This document shows positions 11,091 through 23,030 of a stretch of DNA of 64,000 bases, in pieces. Each line of letters opens with the position of its first letter. Position 1 is the first letter of the stretch. A program made the translations under genes and the position numbers. The notes beneath the pieces were generated by a model. It saw only the letters and a program-made list of their open reading frames with translations, searched no databases and was not told where the DNA came from. Source of the DNA: Persicaria tinctoria (taxonomy: Eukaryota; Streptophyta; Magnoliopsida; Caryophyllales; Polygonaceae); NCBI GenBank assembly GCA_037127255.1, contig JBANSL010000005.1, positions 8,494,001 through 8,558,000 on the forward strand, written 5' to 3'.

Positions 11091-11170
11091 GAAGAGGGTG
11101 ATGTAGCGATACCTTGTGTTCAGAATGATGGGCAGGAAGAGGGTGATGTAGCGACACCTTGTGTTCAGAA
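10998..11170 (+). repeat. Coding minisatellite at the 3' end of the DUF1985-type gene
   Basis: Three copies of a unit encoding roughly NDGQEEGDVATPCVQ start near 10998, 11079 and 11124. The last two are 45 bp apart. The middle copy carries TAG where the others have CAG, creating the gene's stop. The reading frame is kept across the array. Confidence 0.8.
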
Positions 11171-11231
11171 GTCACCTTGTGTTCAAAGAACTAATGTGCT
11201 CAGATCTGATCAAGGAGACCTGGAGTTTTAG

Positions 11232-11539
11232 ATTTTAAAACAAGTGTTTAGATAGGTCGTTGATGTATATATGGGATACTTTGGATGTAATCTGATCAAT
11301 TAAGTGCTCAAATAGCTAAGTTGGTTGACATGTATGTAGATTTCTAGTTAATGGATTTTATGGGATATTTTTGGATGCACTGTATTTGGTGGTGACTTTG
11401 AATTTGTAATGAATGTGCATATTAAGTTTTATTAATGCTTATTAAGTTATCTTTTTCTTCATTGACAATGTTTTACATAAATTTGTAATAAGAATGTGGG
11501 AGTCATGCGTACATATTTAACATGCTATAACAAAAGTGG
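11232..11539. other. 3' flank of the DUF1985-type gene
   Basis: AT-rich sequence resembling a 3' UTR and spacer. No further coding frame or element end is visible before repeat array A begins. Confidence 0.4.
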
Positions 11540-11930
11540 GGGTGACAGTGATGGTTACAGTAGCAACATGTAGTGCTGACACCAGCCTGGTGTTTTATGA
11601 GATTGAAGTTTATGTGGTGACACTAGGTGGTCAAGGCCCAACGTAGTGCTGACACTGATATCAAGTAGTGGTGACAATATCCTTGTATTTTTTTTTATTT
11701 TTGAAGTGTATGTGGTGACGTTTTCTGTTATTGAAGATTATGTGGTGACACTAGGTGGCTAAGTTCCAAACTAGTGGTGACACTGATATTAGTTACAAGT
11801 AGTGGTGCCACTATCCTTGTATTTTATTTTTATTTTTGAAGTGTATGTGGTGACGTTTTCTGTTATTGAAGATTATGTGGTGACACTAGGTGGCTAAGTT
11901 CCAAACTAGTGATGACACTGATATTATTTT
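11540..11930 (+). repeat. Repeat family A, array 1
   Basis: Imperfect direct repeats built from words such as GTGGTGACACTAGGTGG, AGTGCTGACACTGATATTAG and CCTTGTATTTTTTTATTTTTGAAGTG. Two neighbouring units near 11700-11920 are almost identical. The same family recurs at 14795-15225 and 22470-23030, always in the same orientation. It codes for nothing obvious. Confidence 0.8.
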
Positions 11931-12490
11931 TTCTCAATATATTTTTTATACTTTCTCAATATATCGTTGCACAACATTGTCTTATTTTTGTTCATCATTA
12001 GAATAAAAGTGCACAACATGAGCGATTGGTGACAATGTCCTCAACATGATCTTATTTTTGCTCAACAAGAGTTATATTTGCACAACAATTGAGACTTGCG
12101 AATTTGTGCCCAACATGATTTTATTTCTTCTCAATATAATTTTATACTTTTTCAATAGATTATTTGCACAACATGGTCTTATTTTTTGCTTATCATTAGA
12201 ATAAAATTGCACAACATGGGCATTTGGCAAAATTTGCTCAACTTGATCTTATTTTTTATCAATAATAGTTTATATTTGCACAACAATTGAGACTTGTGAA
12301 TTTGTACTCAACATGATCTTATTTTTTCTCAATATAATTTTATACTTTTTCAATAGATTATTTGCACAACGTGGTCTTATTTTTTGTCATCATTAGAATA
12401 AAATTGCACAACATGGACGTTTGGTGAAAATTTGCTCAACATGATCTTATTTTTGCACAACAATAAGTTATATTTTGCATAACAATGGGT
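11930..12490 (+). repeat. Repeat family B, array 1
   Basis: About three imperfect units of roughly 190-200 bp made of GCTCAACATGATCTTATTTT, TTTATATTTGCACAACAATT and GAGACTTGTGAATTTGT words. It directly follows array A1. The same family occurs at 15225-15830 and 28395-29610, in the same orientation. Confidence 0.8.
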
Positions 12491-13096
12491 GTTGGGTTTA
12501 GTTTAAAATTCATGATATGAGAGCCCTGTCCCATTTTTTTGACCATAGGTGTTGGCCCATTTTCTATACTTTATATATGGTTTGAACTTGAGTATAATTT
12601 CCCAAGTCATTTCAACTCCCTCCACTCTCTTCCTCATTATCGTATCCCTGAGTCTTTTCATCTTCTTCCACTGCCGTTTCCCATTCCGGATTTCTCTTCA
12701 GAACGTGCGACCCCGCTTTTGGTATGTAGCCCTCTCCCTTTCGTTCCTCTGAAAATAAAAGTGATCGGTTAGGGTTTTTACATTTTTTCACCAAATTTTT
12801 TATTGTTGTTTTTTTTCCAATTTTAGATTACCTTTTCATTATCTTTCAGTCGATTAAACGCATATATTGTTGTTTGTGTTTGGTGAGTTGCTACTGCATT
12901 ATTTTCTTTGATTGTTGTTTTTTTTTCGGCTGAAAATAAACGTGGTCGGTTAGTGTTGATGCACTCTTTCAGAAATTTTTTTCTTCTTTCTGTGACAGTA
13001 ATATTTCGATTACCTTTCCTATAATCCTTGATGATTAAGTGATTGGATACTATATGAGTGTATGTTTATTTTGTTTGTGTATGTCTTCTATCCTTC

Positions 13097-13674
13097 ATTG
13101 GCATTTCCAACTGTAACTGAAGTAGGGTATGACTACACTGTTGGTTCTTTTGAAGTGGTAATCTCATCAAGAGAGTACAAATTGCTCGGCTTGGAACGGT
13201 GTGCCAATGACTTTAGCACACTGCAATGAAGTGTTAAGTGAAGCAGGAATCACTAGTGTGGTTCGAAATCAGGTAGCCAACCAGCTCTTAATGGAATATA
13301 CTCGCAGTTGGTTTCCAGGCGATGCTGAGTTGGTTGAATATGGTCTCTGTCCGGACATCACTGTGGATGTACACTTCATTGACGACTCTGAATTTGAGAT
13401 AAGCTCTGATTCAAGCTCTGAATTTGACATGAGCTATGACTCTGACATGGATGTCGACCACCCAGATCATCCAGCAACTACAGAACATAGTGACACGTTA
13501 AAAGAGATATATAATCTTGAACAGGATAGAGAGAAATGCACAATATGTCTGGATCCGATGTTGGCATCGATACCTGTCCTTACCACACCATGTGTACATT
13601 TCTTCCACCCAGAGTGTCTCTGAAATTGGATTACAGTTCAAGCCGTTTGTCCACTTTGTCGATCAACACTTTAG
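13097..13674 (+). pseudogene. RING-H2 gene copy 1, decayed
   Basis: Homologous to the copy at 21379-22008. The start corresponding to that gene's ATG is TTG here (13097), and an early stretch of about 70 bp is missing. The longest open frame therefore begins at an internal Met (13201). It encodes a conserved N-terminal region, a Ser/Asp-rich acidic stretch (SSDSSSEFD) and the first six RING ligands (CTIC, then CVHFFHPEC). A TGA at 13621-13623 interrupts the domain. The frame then continues with the last two ligands (VCPLC) to a TAG at 13672-13674. RING-H2 proteins are usually E3 ubiquitin ligases; without read-through this product would lack a complete RING. The 5' flank and repeats A/B match those around copy 2, so the unit was duplicated. 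Confidence 0.8.
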
Positions 13675-13742
13675 TCGTAGGTCTCTTGTATATCTGCTGT
13701 GAAAAGACAGTGTAGTTGCAACTTTTTTGGAGGACTTGATTT

Positions 13743-14457
13743 TAGGGCTGGCAAGTGGTACGAAAATTACAATACCAACCATGTACTAACCACAAACCGA
13801 CTATGTTGGTAACCACACTTGTGGTAACCGACATTGTGGTAACCATCGTGGTAGTAACCACGTGAAGGTGATACGGTAATGGTAATGAAATCTGAATACC
13901 ATGATTACCATGGTTACCGAGTATATATATGTATATATGTATATATGTATATATGTATATATGTATATATGCAATGTTTTATTGTTTTACCTTTAAATTT
14001 TAAGTTTTTACTTTATATTTTGTGTTTTGATTGACCTAAATATGTCATTTCTATTGTTTCTAGTCTCTTCGTTAGTTCATTCAAACAGACAAACACATAG
14101 GGGAATCAAGAAGCACTGCAACAACCCTAAGGCTTTCGAGTTTCGATCGTTCAAGGGTTGCCCGTTCAGTCGTTGCTTTCGGCCTCCTGACCCCTCTGGT
14201 CATTCAAGATCTCCCAATTTCTCACTTGCACTCTCAATGGCTTGTCAGGGTCCATTCAAAAGAAGCACTGACGTCGGAAGAAATTACGCATGGTAACCAT
14301 GGTAATATATCGATGGTAACCACAAGTCGTGGTTATCACATATGTGGTAACCACGACTTGTGGTTGATACGTGGTATGAATATTTCTATACCACCAATTG
14401 GTGGTTGGTACGTGGTAATCATCATTTTTTGGTGGTTACCACACCATGCCAACCCTA
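13743..14457. mobile_element. hAT non-autonomous element, 715 bp
   Basis: The ends are TAGGGCTGGCAAG and CATGCCAACCCTA. They are flanked by an 8-bp duplication with one mismatch (CTTGATTT at 13735-13742, CTTAATTT at 14458-14465). The corresponding spot downstream of RING copy 2 (near 22113) lacks the insert and so gives the empty site. Subterminal GGTAACCAC/GTGGTTACC words are dense on both sides. A TATATATG microsatellite lies at about 13920-13972. No transposase domain is visible. It belongs to the same family as 32693-33872. Confidence 0.85.
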
Positions 14458-14794
14458 CTTAATTTAAGCAAATGTAGGATATGAATGAAATATTGTGTTT
14501 GACAATGTTTGTATCTGATTTCCATTCAAATCATACCAGGGTATTTTGTAATTTTTGGGGGTACTTGGTGTATGTAAATGCATAATATGAATGAAATTTG
14601 TGTTTGATTATATTTGTTTGTGATTTCCATTCTATCATATTTGTCCTGATGATTGAGTATGACATTGGGTTTTATTTGACAGAAAAAGGCCATATGAACC
14701 TTTATGAATTTGCTCATATATCGTGTGTGGATTTGAAACAAATATGGAACTTATTTTCCAAAAATCCTGCATTGGTTGTGCATCCCAAAAATAG

Positions 14795-15225
14795 TGCTAA
14801 CACTGATATCAGTTACAAGTAGTGGTGACACTGGCCTTGTATTTGTTGATTTTGAAGTGTATACGGTGGCAAGAGATGTTTAATGCCCAAAGTATTGTTG
14901 ACATTGTTGGTCAGATTAGTTTGAAGTAGTGGTGACACCAGACTGGTGTTTTCTGATATTGAAGTTTATGTGGTGACACTAGGTGGTTGAGACCCAAAGT
15001 AGTGCTGACACTGATATTAGTTACAAATAGTGGTGACACCAATCTTGTATTTTTTGATTTTGTAGTGTATGTGGTGACACTATGTGGTTGAGGTCCAAAG
15101 TAGTGATGACACTGATATTAGTTACAAGTAGTGGTGACACCAGTCTTGTATTTTTTTAATTTTGAAGTGTATGTGGTGACACTAGGTGGTTGAGGCCTAA
15201 AGTGTATGTGGTGGCATGATAGTGA
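14795..15225 (+). repeat. Repeat family A, array 2
   Basis: Units of about 110-120 bp with AGTAGTGGTGACACCAGTCTTGTATTTTTT-type words (longest exact blocks under 20 bases), the GTGGTGACACTAGGTGG core and TGACACTGATATTAGTTAC. It follows RING copy 1 and its 3' flank and leads directly into array B2. Confidence 0.8.
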
Positions 15226-15830
15226 CAACATTGTCTTATATTTGCTCAATAATAGATTGTATTTGCACAATAATCGAGGTTTGTGAAACTTGTGCTCATA
15301 GAATAAAATTGCACATGGGGGGATTAGTGGAAATTTGCTTAACATCATCTTATTTTTGCTCAACAATAGGTTATTTTTGCATCACAATTGAGACTTGTGA
15401 AATTTTGCCAAATATGATCCTATTTTTCTCTCAATATAATTTTATACTTTCTCAACAGAGCATTACACAAGATGGTCTTATTTTTCTCATCAATAGAATA
15501 AAATTGCACAACATGTGTGGGATTGGTGAACATTTGCTCAACATCATCTTATTTTTGCTCAATAGTAGTTTATATTTGCACAACAATCGAGCCTTGTGAA
15601 CTTGTTCTCAACATGATCATATTTTTTCTCAAGATAATTTTATACTTTTTAACTAGTTTTTTTGCCCAACATGGTCTTATTTTTGCTCATCATTAGAATA
15701 AAATTGCACAACATTGACGATTGGTGAAAATTTGCTAAACATGATCTTATTTTTGCTTAACAATAGTTTATTTTTGCACAAAAATTGAGACTTTTGAATT
15801 TGTCCTCAACATATGTGTTGGGCTTAGTTT
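15225..15830 (+). repeat. Repeat family B, array 2
   Basis: About three imperfect units of roughly 200 bp with GCTCAACATCATCTTATTTT, AGTTTATATTTGCACAACAA and AATAAAATTGCACAACATG words. The end (ATGTGTTGGGCTTAGTTTAAA) matches the end of array B1 before RING copy 1, confirming that the A-B-RING block was duplicated as a unit. An LTR element then interrupts it. Confidence 0.8.
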
Positions 15831-15837
15831 AAAGAGG

Positions 15838-17268
15838 TAATGGACGTTTTTTAGTCTTGTAAACCGTATCAAAATAAAACTCAAACCTACAAACTAGTAT
15901 AGCAAGTAAGTAACAGGTCGATCCCACAGATAATCAAGTATTTATCCGTAATGTGTATTTACCAATTAGTAGAAAGGGGGGTTTTGGGCGATTGAAATAA
16001 GAAAGAAAACAAACTAAACTATAAACAAGTTGATGCAAAACAATTTATAAAAGATCGCTCTACCTACAACTATTCACTTTATTTGGCTGAATTGATATTG
16101 TAACTTCCTCTTGTCCTTTTACTCTTCCTATGAATGCCCTTGTCCCGACCTAATACACATTGCGGTCCCTTATCTATCAGTCCTAGAAACCCTTATCAAT
16201 CGAACAGTCCAATCAGTCCTAGAAACCCTTATCAATCGAACAGTCCCTAAAGAATGATTTAACCCAATTGATAGCTTTAAGTTCAGAGATTAACCAAGGT
16301 ATTTGCAGTCCCTAAAGAGGGATTTAACAACACATCCAACTTCCTACCCATCCAATTAGTTCAATCAGCCCTAAAGGGACAAGTTTGCTACTTGGGTTAA
16401 GGTTCGCAATCAGGAATCTACAAAACCCTAGCAATTAATTTGATCTAACAAGTTGGCCAGACAAGATAGAACAAAACAATAAACAATCAAGCACAAAGAA
16501 GTTGAAACATTCAAATATAGGAAACAAGGAACAAGATTCAGAAACTCACAACTCAATCCAAATAAAGCCTCAAATTGCAAGTAGAACGAAGAGAGTTTAG
16601 TCGCCCATGGCGAACATCGCTCTCTCTCTAATTGTCTGACAGAACGTAGAATAGAATAGAAGTTATGGAAAAATAGCTTAAAGTCGGCCTTATAACAATT
16701 CAAGTCGGCCATGAAACAAAAACATAACAACTAGGGTTTTTAATAATCGAAACGCGGCGCTCTGGGCAAATGCGGCGGCCGCGGCAAATTGATGTGTTGC
16801 GGCCGCGGCATATGTGCTGCGCTCGCTGCAATGGTCTTTTACGGAAAATCTACTTTGAATCAGCTCTCGACATCAACAAGAAAGTTGTAGCTCTGAAAGA
16901 GCTTTCCAACGCATGGCCATAATAGTCGATCGGACAACCGAGGCCTCCAGAAAGTGCAAAACAAGTTCAGCATGTCTGGCGACAACTTCTGCAGACTTGT
17001 TCTTCGTTTAGGCTCGCTTCTTCTTCTCAGGACCTCTTGAGATCTTCATGTAAGCTTCTTCGATCAACTAGACATTCTCATCTAATGCGTCATCAACCCA
17101 TGTCTCATCCTCGGATTCACGATTACTTGAAATAATCGATAAAAATGTGTAGATTCCGACTCCGCCAACATAGAGAACAAATATGCAAATTGTACTTAAA
17201 CCATGCATGATATGCATCATAACTAAACTAAATGCAACCTATTATGACCATATAAATGCATGCTATCA
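15838..17268 (-). repeat. 3' LTR of the non-autonomous element
   Basis: It is the left of two matching long repeats and ends in ATGCATGCTATCA on the plus strand. Its outer end reads TAATGGACG where the partner reads TGATGGACG, so the terminal TG has mutated. A 35-bp CAGTCCTAGAAACCC unit is duplicated near 16180-16240 relative to the other LTR. Confidence 0.88.
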
Positions 17269-19079
17269 AACTCCCCCACACTCAAGCTTTTGCTTGTCCT
17301 CAAGCAATCAAAAACAAATATAGAATTAATCATCCCACAAATAAGATCTTCATGCTATAATTTTATAAAAGCAACATCAAGCAATAGGAGTCATGAATAA
17401 GAGAACAAATATCCTAGCAAATATATGAGCGATCCAATAGTAAAGGCAAATTTAATCCAACCTCACTGGGATAATGTGTTTCAGTCAAGCTCTCATGTGT
17501 TTAAGGCTTTAAAGTCCAACTCTCAACTCAATCCAAAATGCTCTCATACACCGTGAAAGTCATCACTTGCAAATAACATCATGAGGACTTTTATAGGGTT
17601 GTAATGGGGCTTTGGTAGGAACATAAGGCTTGGGAAATATTTAGGCTTGTGGCGCTAAAAATCCGGGAAAAGGGAACAACAACCAACCAGAACAACACCA
17701 AAACTTCCATACTTCGCAAACCATTCCAATAACATAAACTCCAATACATATCAATAAGCTCTTCGATTTCAATAACCATATAACTCATGCAATTTTTCCA
17801 TTTGGATGATGACTTCTTTTCTTTTCTTTTATGCTTACTTTTGCCCTTAGGTGAATTTTATCCTCCCTAGGTCCAAACTTACTAGACTTTTACTCCTAAG
17901 TGAATTTTATCCTCCTTAGGCCTCTAGTAATAAGTCATCTCTATTATGCAAGAAGGGTTACCTTATTTTGGCTATGCCTCTCGCAATGCACAACCATACA
18001 TACATCATCTCCACTCAAAGCAACTCCAACATAAAGATTTTTCACCAATTCTCCTCCTAATTCCCGGATAGGGTCAAACTAATCATTGGCTATGATATAT
18101 TTTTGTGGAGCTATATAAAAAAAAATAGGTTTTAAGGCTCAGATGGGCTTCAAGCAAAGTATAATGCAAAGGGTAGATAAGGTATAATATGGCTAAAGAA
18201 AACATGCCTCAATCATTTGAAATTCACAAGCAACAAACATGTGTAATACGGGCATGAAAAACAAGCATATGAAGAGTATAATCACACAATTAAAGCAAAA
18301 GGGAATAATATACAAAGTCCCTATAAGGCCAAAAGAAAACTCACAAGGGTTATTTTTTTTTTAGATTTCAATTTAACCTCAATTATGAACCATACTTGCT
18401 CAATTATATTCTCAAATCATTCTCCAAAAATCATTTTCAAGCAATTCAATCCAATCATGGGATTTATGCAATAAGATCATAAAAATAAATTAGAGGACAA
18501 ACTAAACCAAGATGGGTATCTTTAATAACACCTAAATGCAATGCATGATATTTTTGTGATTTTTCTTTAAATGTGATATATGAGTAAAAATAAATATAAA
18601 AACATAAATAAACATGATAACATAAGTAAACATGATATGCAAACTCTATCTATATGCAATGCAATCCCTCCCCCACACTTAACCCTTTCATTGTCCTCAA
18701 TGAAACATAAAAGACAACAAAAACATAAAAACATAGAGGAAGAGATGAATGAAATACTCACAATGTGATGGATGGGTCTCTATAGGTCGGATCTGAGGAT
18801 TTCGGTGGCCTATCCTGAAAGCTTAGTCTATCCCAAACCAAAAACAACTATCTAATGCTTAATGGGAAACCTAATTTATTGAAAAGAAAACTAGCTAACT
18901 AGGAATTGAAATAACTAAATTAGAAAACTTACCTCGGGTTGCCTCCCGAGAAGCGCCTTTCTTTAATGTCATTGGCCTGACTTATTCTCACCTTTTGCAC
19001 TTAAAATTTGAATGAGTTGGCTCATCTGTTCCTCCAAGTTTTTACAACGTCTCATTTCTTCCTCCAATTTTCCTTTTCG

Positions 19080-19345
19080 GCTCATTTTTCCTTCTTCCAA
19101 CTGCTGCAACACTTGTGTGAGAGTTCGGATTGATACTTCCCGCTCAACCTGTCAACTCATGTTGTAGAAAAAATCCCAAATCTCAAAGAGTCCCATATCC
19201 AATAGGCCTCCATTACTCATGGACTTAGCAAGATTCCGTGTTTCAGCATTCATCCCATCAAATATGCAAACACACATCTCCCGTACACCATATTGAAAGT
19301 TCTCACCTTCAAATTGCAACAATCTCAACATCTAAAAAAGTTAGT
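19080..19345 (-). pseudogene. gag-like remnant inside the LTR element
   Basis: Read from right to left beside the primer-binding site, the frame resembles the retrotransposon gag region of plant gypsy elements (a FDGMNAETRNLAKSMSNGGL-like segment), followed after a stop by a glutamate-rich, coiled-coil-like stretch with QQLEEGKMSRKGKLEEE. It has in-frame stops and no start, so it is a relic. Confidence 0.5.
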
Positions 19346-19460
19346 AGCAAGGGTGTCGTGAACCGTAAGATAGGTTCACAACGGGTTAAATATATGCACA
19401 AAAATCAATAAATACACAAAACAAAGAAATAAACTTGATTCCCCGGCAACGGCGCCAATT

Positions 19461-20875
19461 TGATGGACGGTTTTTAGTCGCGTAAACCGTATCAAAATAA
19501 AACTCAAACCTACAAACTAGTATAGTCAGTAAGTAAGAGGTCGATCCCACAGAGAATCAAGCATTTATCCGCAATGTGTATTTACCAATTAGTAGAAAGG
19601 GGGGTTTTGGGCGATTGAAATAAGAAAGAAAACAAACTAAACTATAAACAAGTTGATGCAAAACAATTTTGAGAAGATCGCTCAACCTACAACTATCCAC
19701 TTTATTTGATTGAATTGATAGTGTAACTTCCTCTTGTCCTTTTACTCTTCCTATGAATGCCCTTGTCCCGATCTAATATAGTTACTAGTCCAATCAGTCC
19801 TAGAAACCCTTATCAATCGAACAGTCCCTACAGAATGATTTAACCCAATTGATAGCTTTAAGTTCAGAGATTAATCAAGGTATTTGCAGTCCCTAAAGAG
19901 GGATTTAACAACACATCCAACTTCCTACCCATCCAATTAGTTCAATCAGCCCTAAAGGGACAAGTTTGCTACTTGGGTTAAGGTTCGCAATCAGGAATCT
20001 ACAAAACCCTAGCAATTGATTTGATCTAACAAGTTGGCCAGACAAGATAGAACAAAACAATAAACAATCAAGCACAAAGAAGTTGAAAGATTCAAATATA
20101 GAAAACAAGGAACAAGATTCAGAAACTCACAACTCAATCCAAATAAAGCCTCAAATTGCAAGTAGAACGAAGAGAGTTTAGTCGCACATGGCGAACATCA
20201 CTCTCTCTCTCTAATTGTCTGATAGAACGTAGAATAGAATAGAAGTTATGGAAAAATAGCTTAAAGTCGGCCTTATAACAATTCAAGTCGGCCATGAAAC
20301 AAAAACATAACAACTAGGGTTTTTAATAATCGAAACGCGGCGCTCTGGGCAAATGCGGCGGCCGCGGCAAATTGATGTGCTGCGGCCGCGGCAAATTGAT
20401 GTGTTGCGGCCGCGACATATGTGCTGCGCTCGCTGCAATGGTCTTTTAAGGAAAATCTACTTTGAATCAGCTCTCAACGTCAACAAGAAAGTTGTAGCTC
20501 TAAAAGAGCTTTCCAACGCATGGTCATAATAGTCGATCGGACAACCGAGGCCTCCAGAAAGTGCAAAACAAGTTCAGCATGTCTGGCGACAACTTCTACA
20601 GACTTGTTCTTCGTTTAGGCTCGCTTCTTCTTCTCATGACCTCTTTAGATCTTCATGTAAGCTTCTTCGATCAACTAGACATTCTCATCTAATGCGTCAT
20701 CAACCCATGTCTCATCCTCGGATTCACGATTACCTGAAATAATCGATAAAAGTGTGTAGATTCCGACTCCACCAACATAGAGAACAAATATGCAAATTGT
20801 ACTTAAACCATGCATGATATGCATCATAACTAAACTAAATGCAACCTATTATGACCATCTAAATGCATGCTATCA
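19461..20875 (-). repeat. 5' LTR of the non-autonomous element
   Basis: It is the right member of the pair, next to the primer-binding site. Unlike its partner it has an extra GCGGCCGCGGCAAATTGATGTG unit near 20360-20410. The LTRs differ by scattered substitutions and these indels, so the insertion is not recent. Confidence 0.88.
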
Positions 20876-21378
20876 AGAGGCCCAACCCATTTCCCTTTTA
20901 TTTATACATGGTTTTAACGTACTTCAGAGAATGCCCAAGTCTTTTCATCTCCCTCCACTCTCTTTCCCATTAAGGTTTTCTCTTCTTAAGGTGTGATTCC
21001 GCTTCTGGTATGTATCCCTTTCCGTTTCCTTCCTCTGAAAAAAAAAGTGATCGGTTATGTTGATGCACTCTTTCAGTAAATTTTTTATTGTTGTATTTTG
21101 CGATTTTCGTTTATCTTTCCATTACCATTCAGTCGAGTAAACGCATATATTGTTGTTTGTTTTGCTTAGTTCCTAGTGCATTATTTCTGTGAGTGTTGTT
21201 TGTTTTTTACTGAAAATAAAAGTTATTGGTTAGGGTTGATGCACTTTTTCAGAAATTTTATTCTTCTTTGTGTTACTGTAATGTTTAATTCCTATTAACT
21301 TTCGATGTTTGATTTTTAAGTGATTGTCTAATATATTAGTGTATCTTTATTTTGTCTGTGTAGGTCTTATCTCCTTCA

Positions 21379-22008
21379 ATGGCATTTCCAACTGTAACTG
21401 AACTAGATTATGACTACAGTGTTGGTTCGTTTGAAGTGGAAATATCAGCAACCGAGTCGTATTGGTATGGACCGAGCCAACTGGTGGTGTCCATCCATTC
21501 TGATAGCGTTCCTTTAACATTTAATCATGGTTCTGCTTGGAATGGTATGCCAACGACTTTAGCCCGCTGCAATGAAGTGTTACATGATGCAGGAGTCACC
21601 AGTGTGGTTAGAAGTCAGGTTGCCAATCGACTTTTAATGGAATATACTAGCAGTTGGTTTGCGCCCGACGCTGATTTTGTTGAATATGGTCTCTGCCCGA
21701 ACATCACTGTGGATGCACACTTCATTGCTGACTCTTCGTCTGATTCAAGCTCTGAATCCGACATAAACTCTGACTCTGATATGGAGGTCAACCACCCAGA
21801 TCATCCAGCACCTACAGAACATATTGACGCCTTAAGAGAGATATATCACCTTGATCTCAATGAAGAGGACTGTACAATATGTATGGAGCCGATGTTGGCA
21901 TCGATTCCCGTCTTTGAAACGCCATGCGGACATTTCTTTCACCCAAGGTGTCTGTGATCTTGGCTTAGAGTTCAAGGCAATTGTCCTCTTTGTCGACCAA
22001 CAATCTAG
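21379..22008 (+). pseudogene. RING-H2 gene copy 2 with an in-frame TGA in the RING
   Basis: ATG at 21379 opens 192 codons. There is a conserved N-terminal region (AFPTVTELDYDYSVGSFEVE), then a Ser/Asp-rich acidic linker (SSSDSSSESDINSDSD), then the RING ligands CTIC and CGHFFHPRC. A TGA at 21955-21957 stops translation. The same frame continues through NCPLC, supplying the last two ligands, to a TAG at 22006-22008. The intact protein would be 208 codons plus the one replaced by TGA. The stop is at the same codon as in copy 1. RING-H2 domains recruit E2 ubiquitin enzymes. A host homologue is not evident here; the gene may be cargo of the surrounding Mutator-type element. Whether it yields a truncated product or nothing cannot be told from sequence. 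Confidence 0.8.
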
Positions 22009-22469
22009 CTGTAGGTCTCTTGCAAATTTGAAGTAATTATCATTTAGTTTTTGTTTGGGATCGTCATGTTTTCGAAAGACAGTGCAGTGGAAACCTTTTG
22101 GGAGGGGGACTTGATGTAAACAAATGTGGGATATGAATGGAATTTGTGTTTGACAATGTTTGTATCTGATTTCCATTGTATGATATCAGTGCAGTTTGTA
22201 ACTTTTTGTGGTACTGGGTGTAAGCAAATGTATATTATGAATGAAGTTTGTTCTTGATCATATTTGTTTGTGATTTCAATTCAATCATATTTGTGTTTGA
22301 TGTTTAAGTAGGACATTTGCTTTTTTTTTTGACAGAAAAAGACGATCTGTACAATTAGGAATTTGCACATATATTCCGATTGGATTTGGAACAAATATGT
22401 AAGTGATTTTCCGAAAATTCTTAGAAAAATTATACATTTTAGATATAATATTCCTCCTTAAACTGTTAT

Positions 22470-23030
22470 TGGTGCTACTGGCAAGTTGAAGTTTATGTGG
22501 TGACACTAGGTGGTTAAGGCCCAAAGTATTGTTGACATTGTTGGTTAGAGTAGTTTGAAGTAGTGGTGACACTAGCCTTGTATTTTTTGATTTTGAAGTT
22601 TATGTGATGACACTAGATGGTTAAGGCTCAAAGTAGGTCTGACAATGATATTAGTTATAAGTAGTGGTGAAACTATCCTTGTGTTTTCTGATATTGAAGT
22701 GTATGGGGTGACATTTTATGTTATTAAAGTTTCTGCGGTGACACTAGGTGGGTAAGTCTCAAAGTAGTGCTGACACTGATATTAGTTACAATTATTGGTG
22801 ACACTAGCCTTGTATTTTTTTTATTTTGTAGTGTATGTGGTTGCACAAGGTGGTTAGGGCCAAAAGTCTTGTGTGACACTGTTGGTTAGAGTAGTTGGAA
22901 GTATTGGTGGCACTAGCCTTGTGTTTGTCTGATGTTGAAGTGTATGTGGTGACATTTTCTGTTATTGAAGTTTATGTGGTGACACTAGGTGGTTAAGGCC
23001 TAAAGTAGTGCTGTCACGAGGTGGTTAAAG
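22470..23030 (+). repeat. Repeat family A, array 3
   Basis: About four to five imperfect units of the GTGGTGACACTAGGTGGTTAA / AGTGCTGACACTGATATTAG family, downstream of RING copy 2. Family B does not follow here. An ACAGTTTTTACAG-rich low-complexity stretch (23040-23125) comes next. Confidence 0.8.

Larger units (their letters stand above)
15838..20875 (-). mobile_element. Non-autonomous Ty3/gypsy-type LTR retrotransposon
   Basis: Two direct repeats of about 1.43 kb (15838-17268 and 19461-20875) enclose a 2.2 kb interior, flanked by a 5-bp duplication AGAGG (15833-15837 and 20876-20880). The primer-binding site beside the right LTR reads TGGCGCCGTTGCCGGGGA on the minus strand, complementary to the 3' end of tRNA-Asp. 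A G-rich polypurine tract (GTGTGGGGGAGTT on the minus strand) abuts the left LTR. Together these set the orientation. The interior has no protease, RT or integrase. Only a gag-like stretch survives next to the primer site, together with the GGGTTGCCTCCCGAGAAGCGC block common in Athila/Tat-type elements (from memory). It must have moved in trans. It split the repeat-B/RING-copy-2 junction. Confidence 0.88.

Noticed and set aside
13621..13623. Selenocysteine at the in-frame TGA of the RING genes
   Set aside because: Land plants lack the selenocysteine insertion machinery; ancestral nonsense is simpler.
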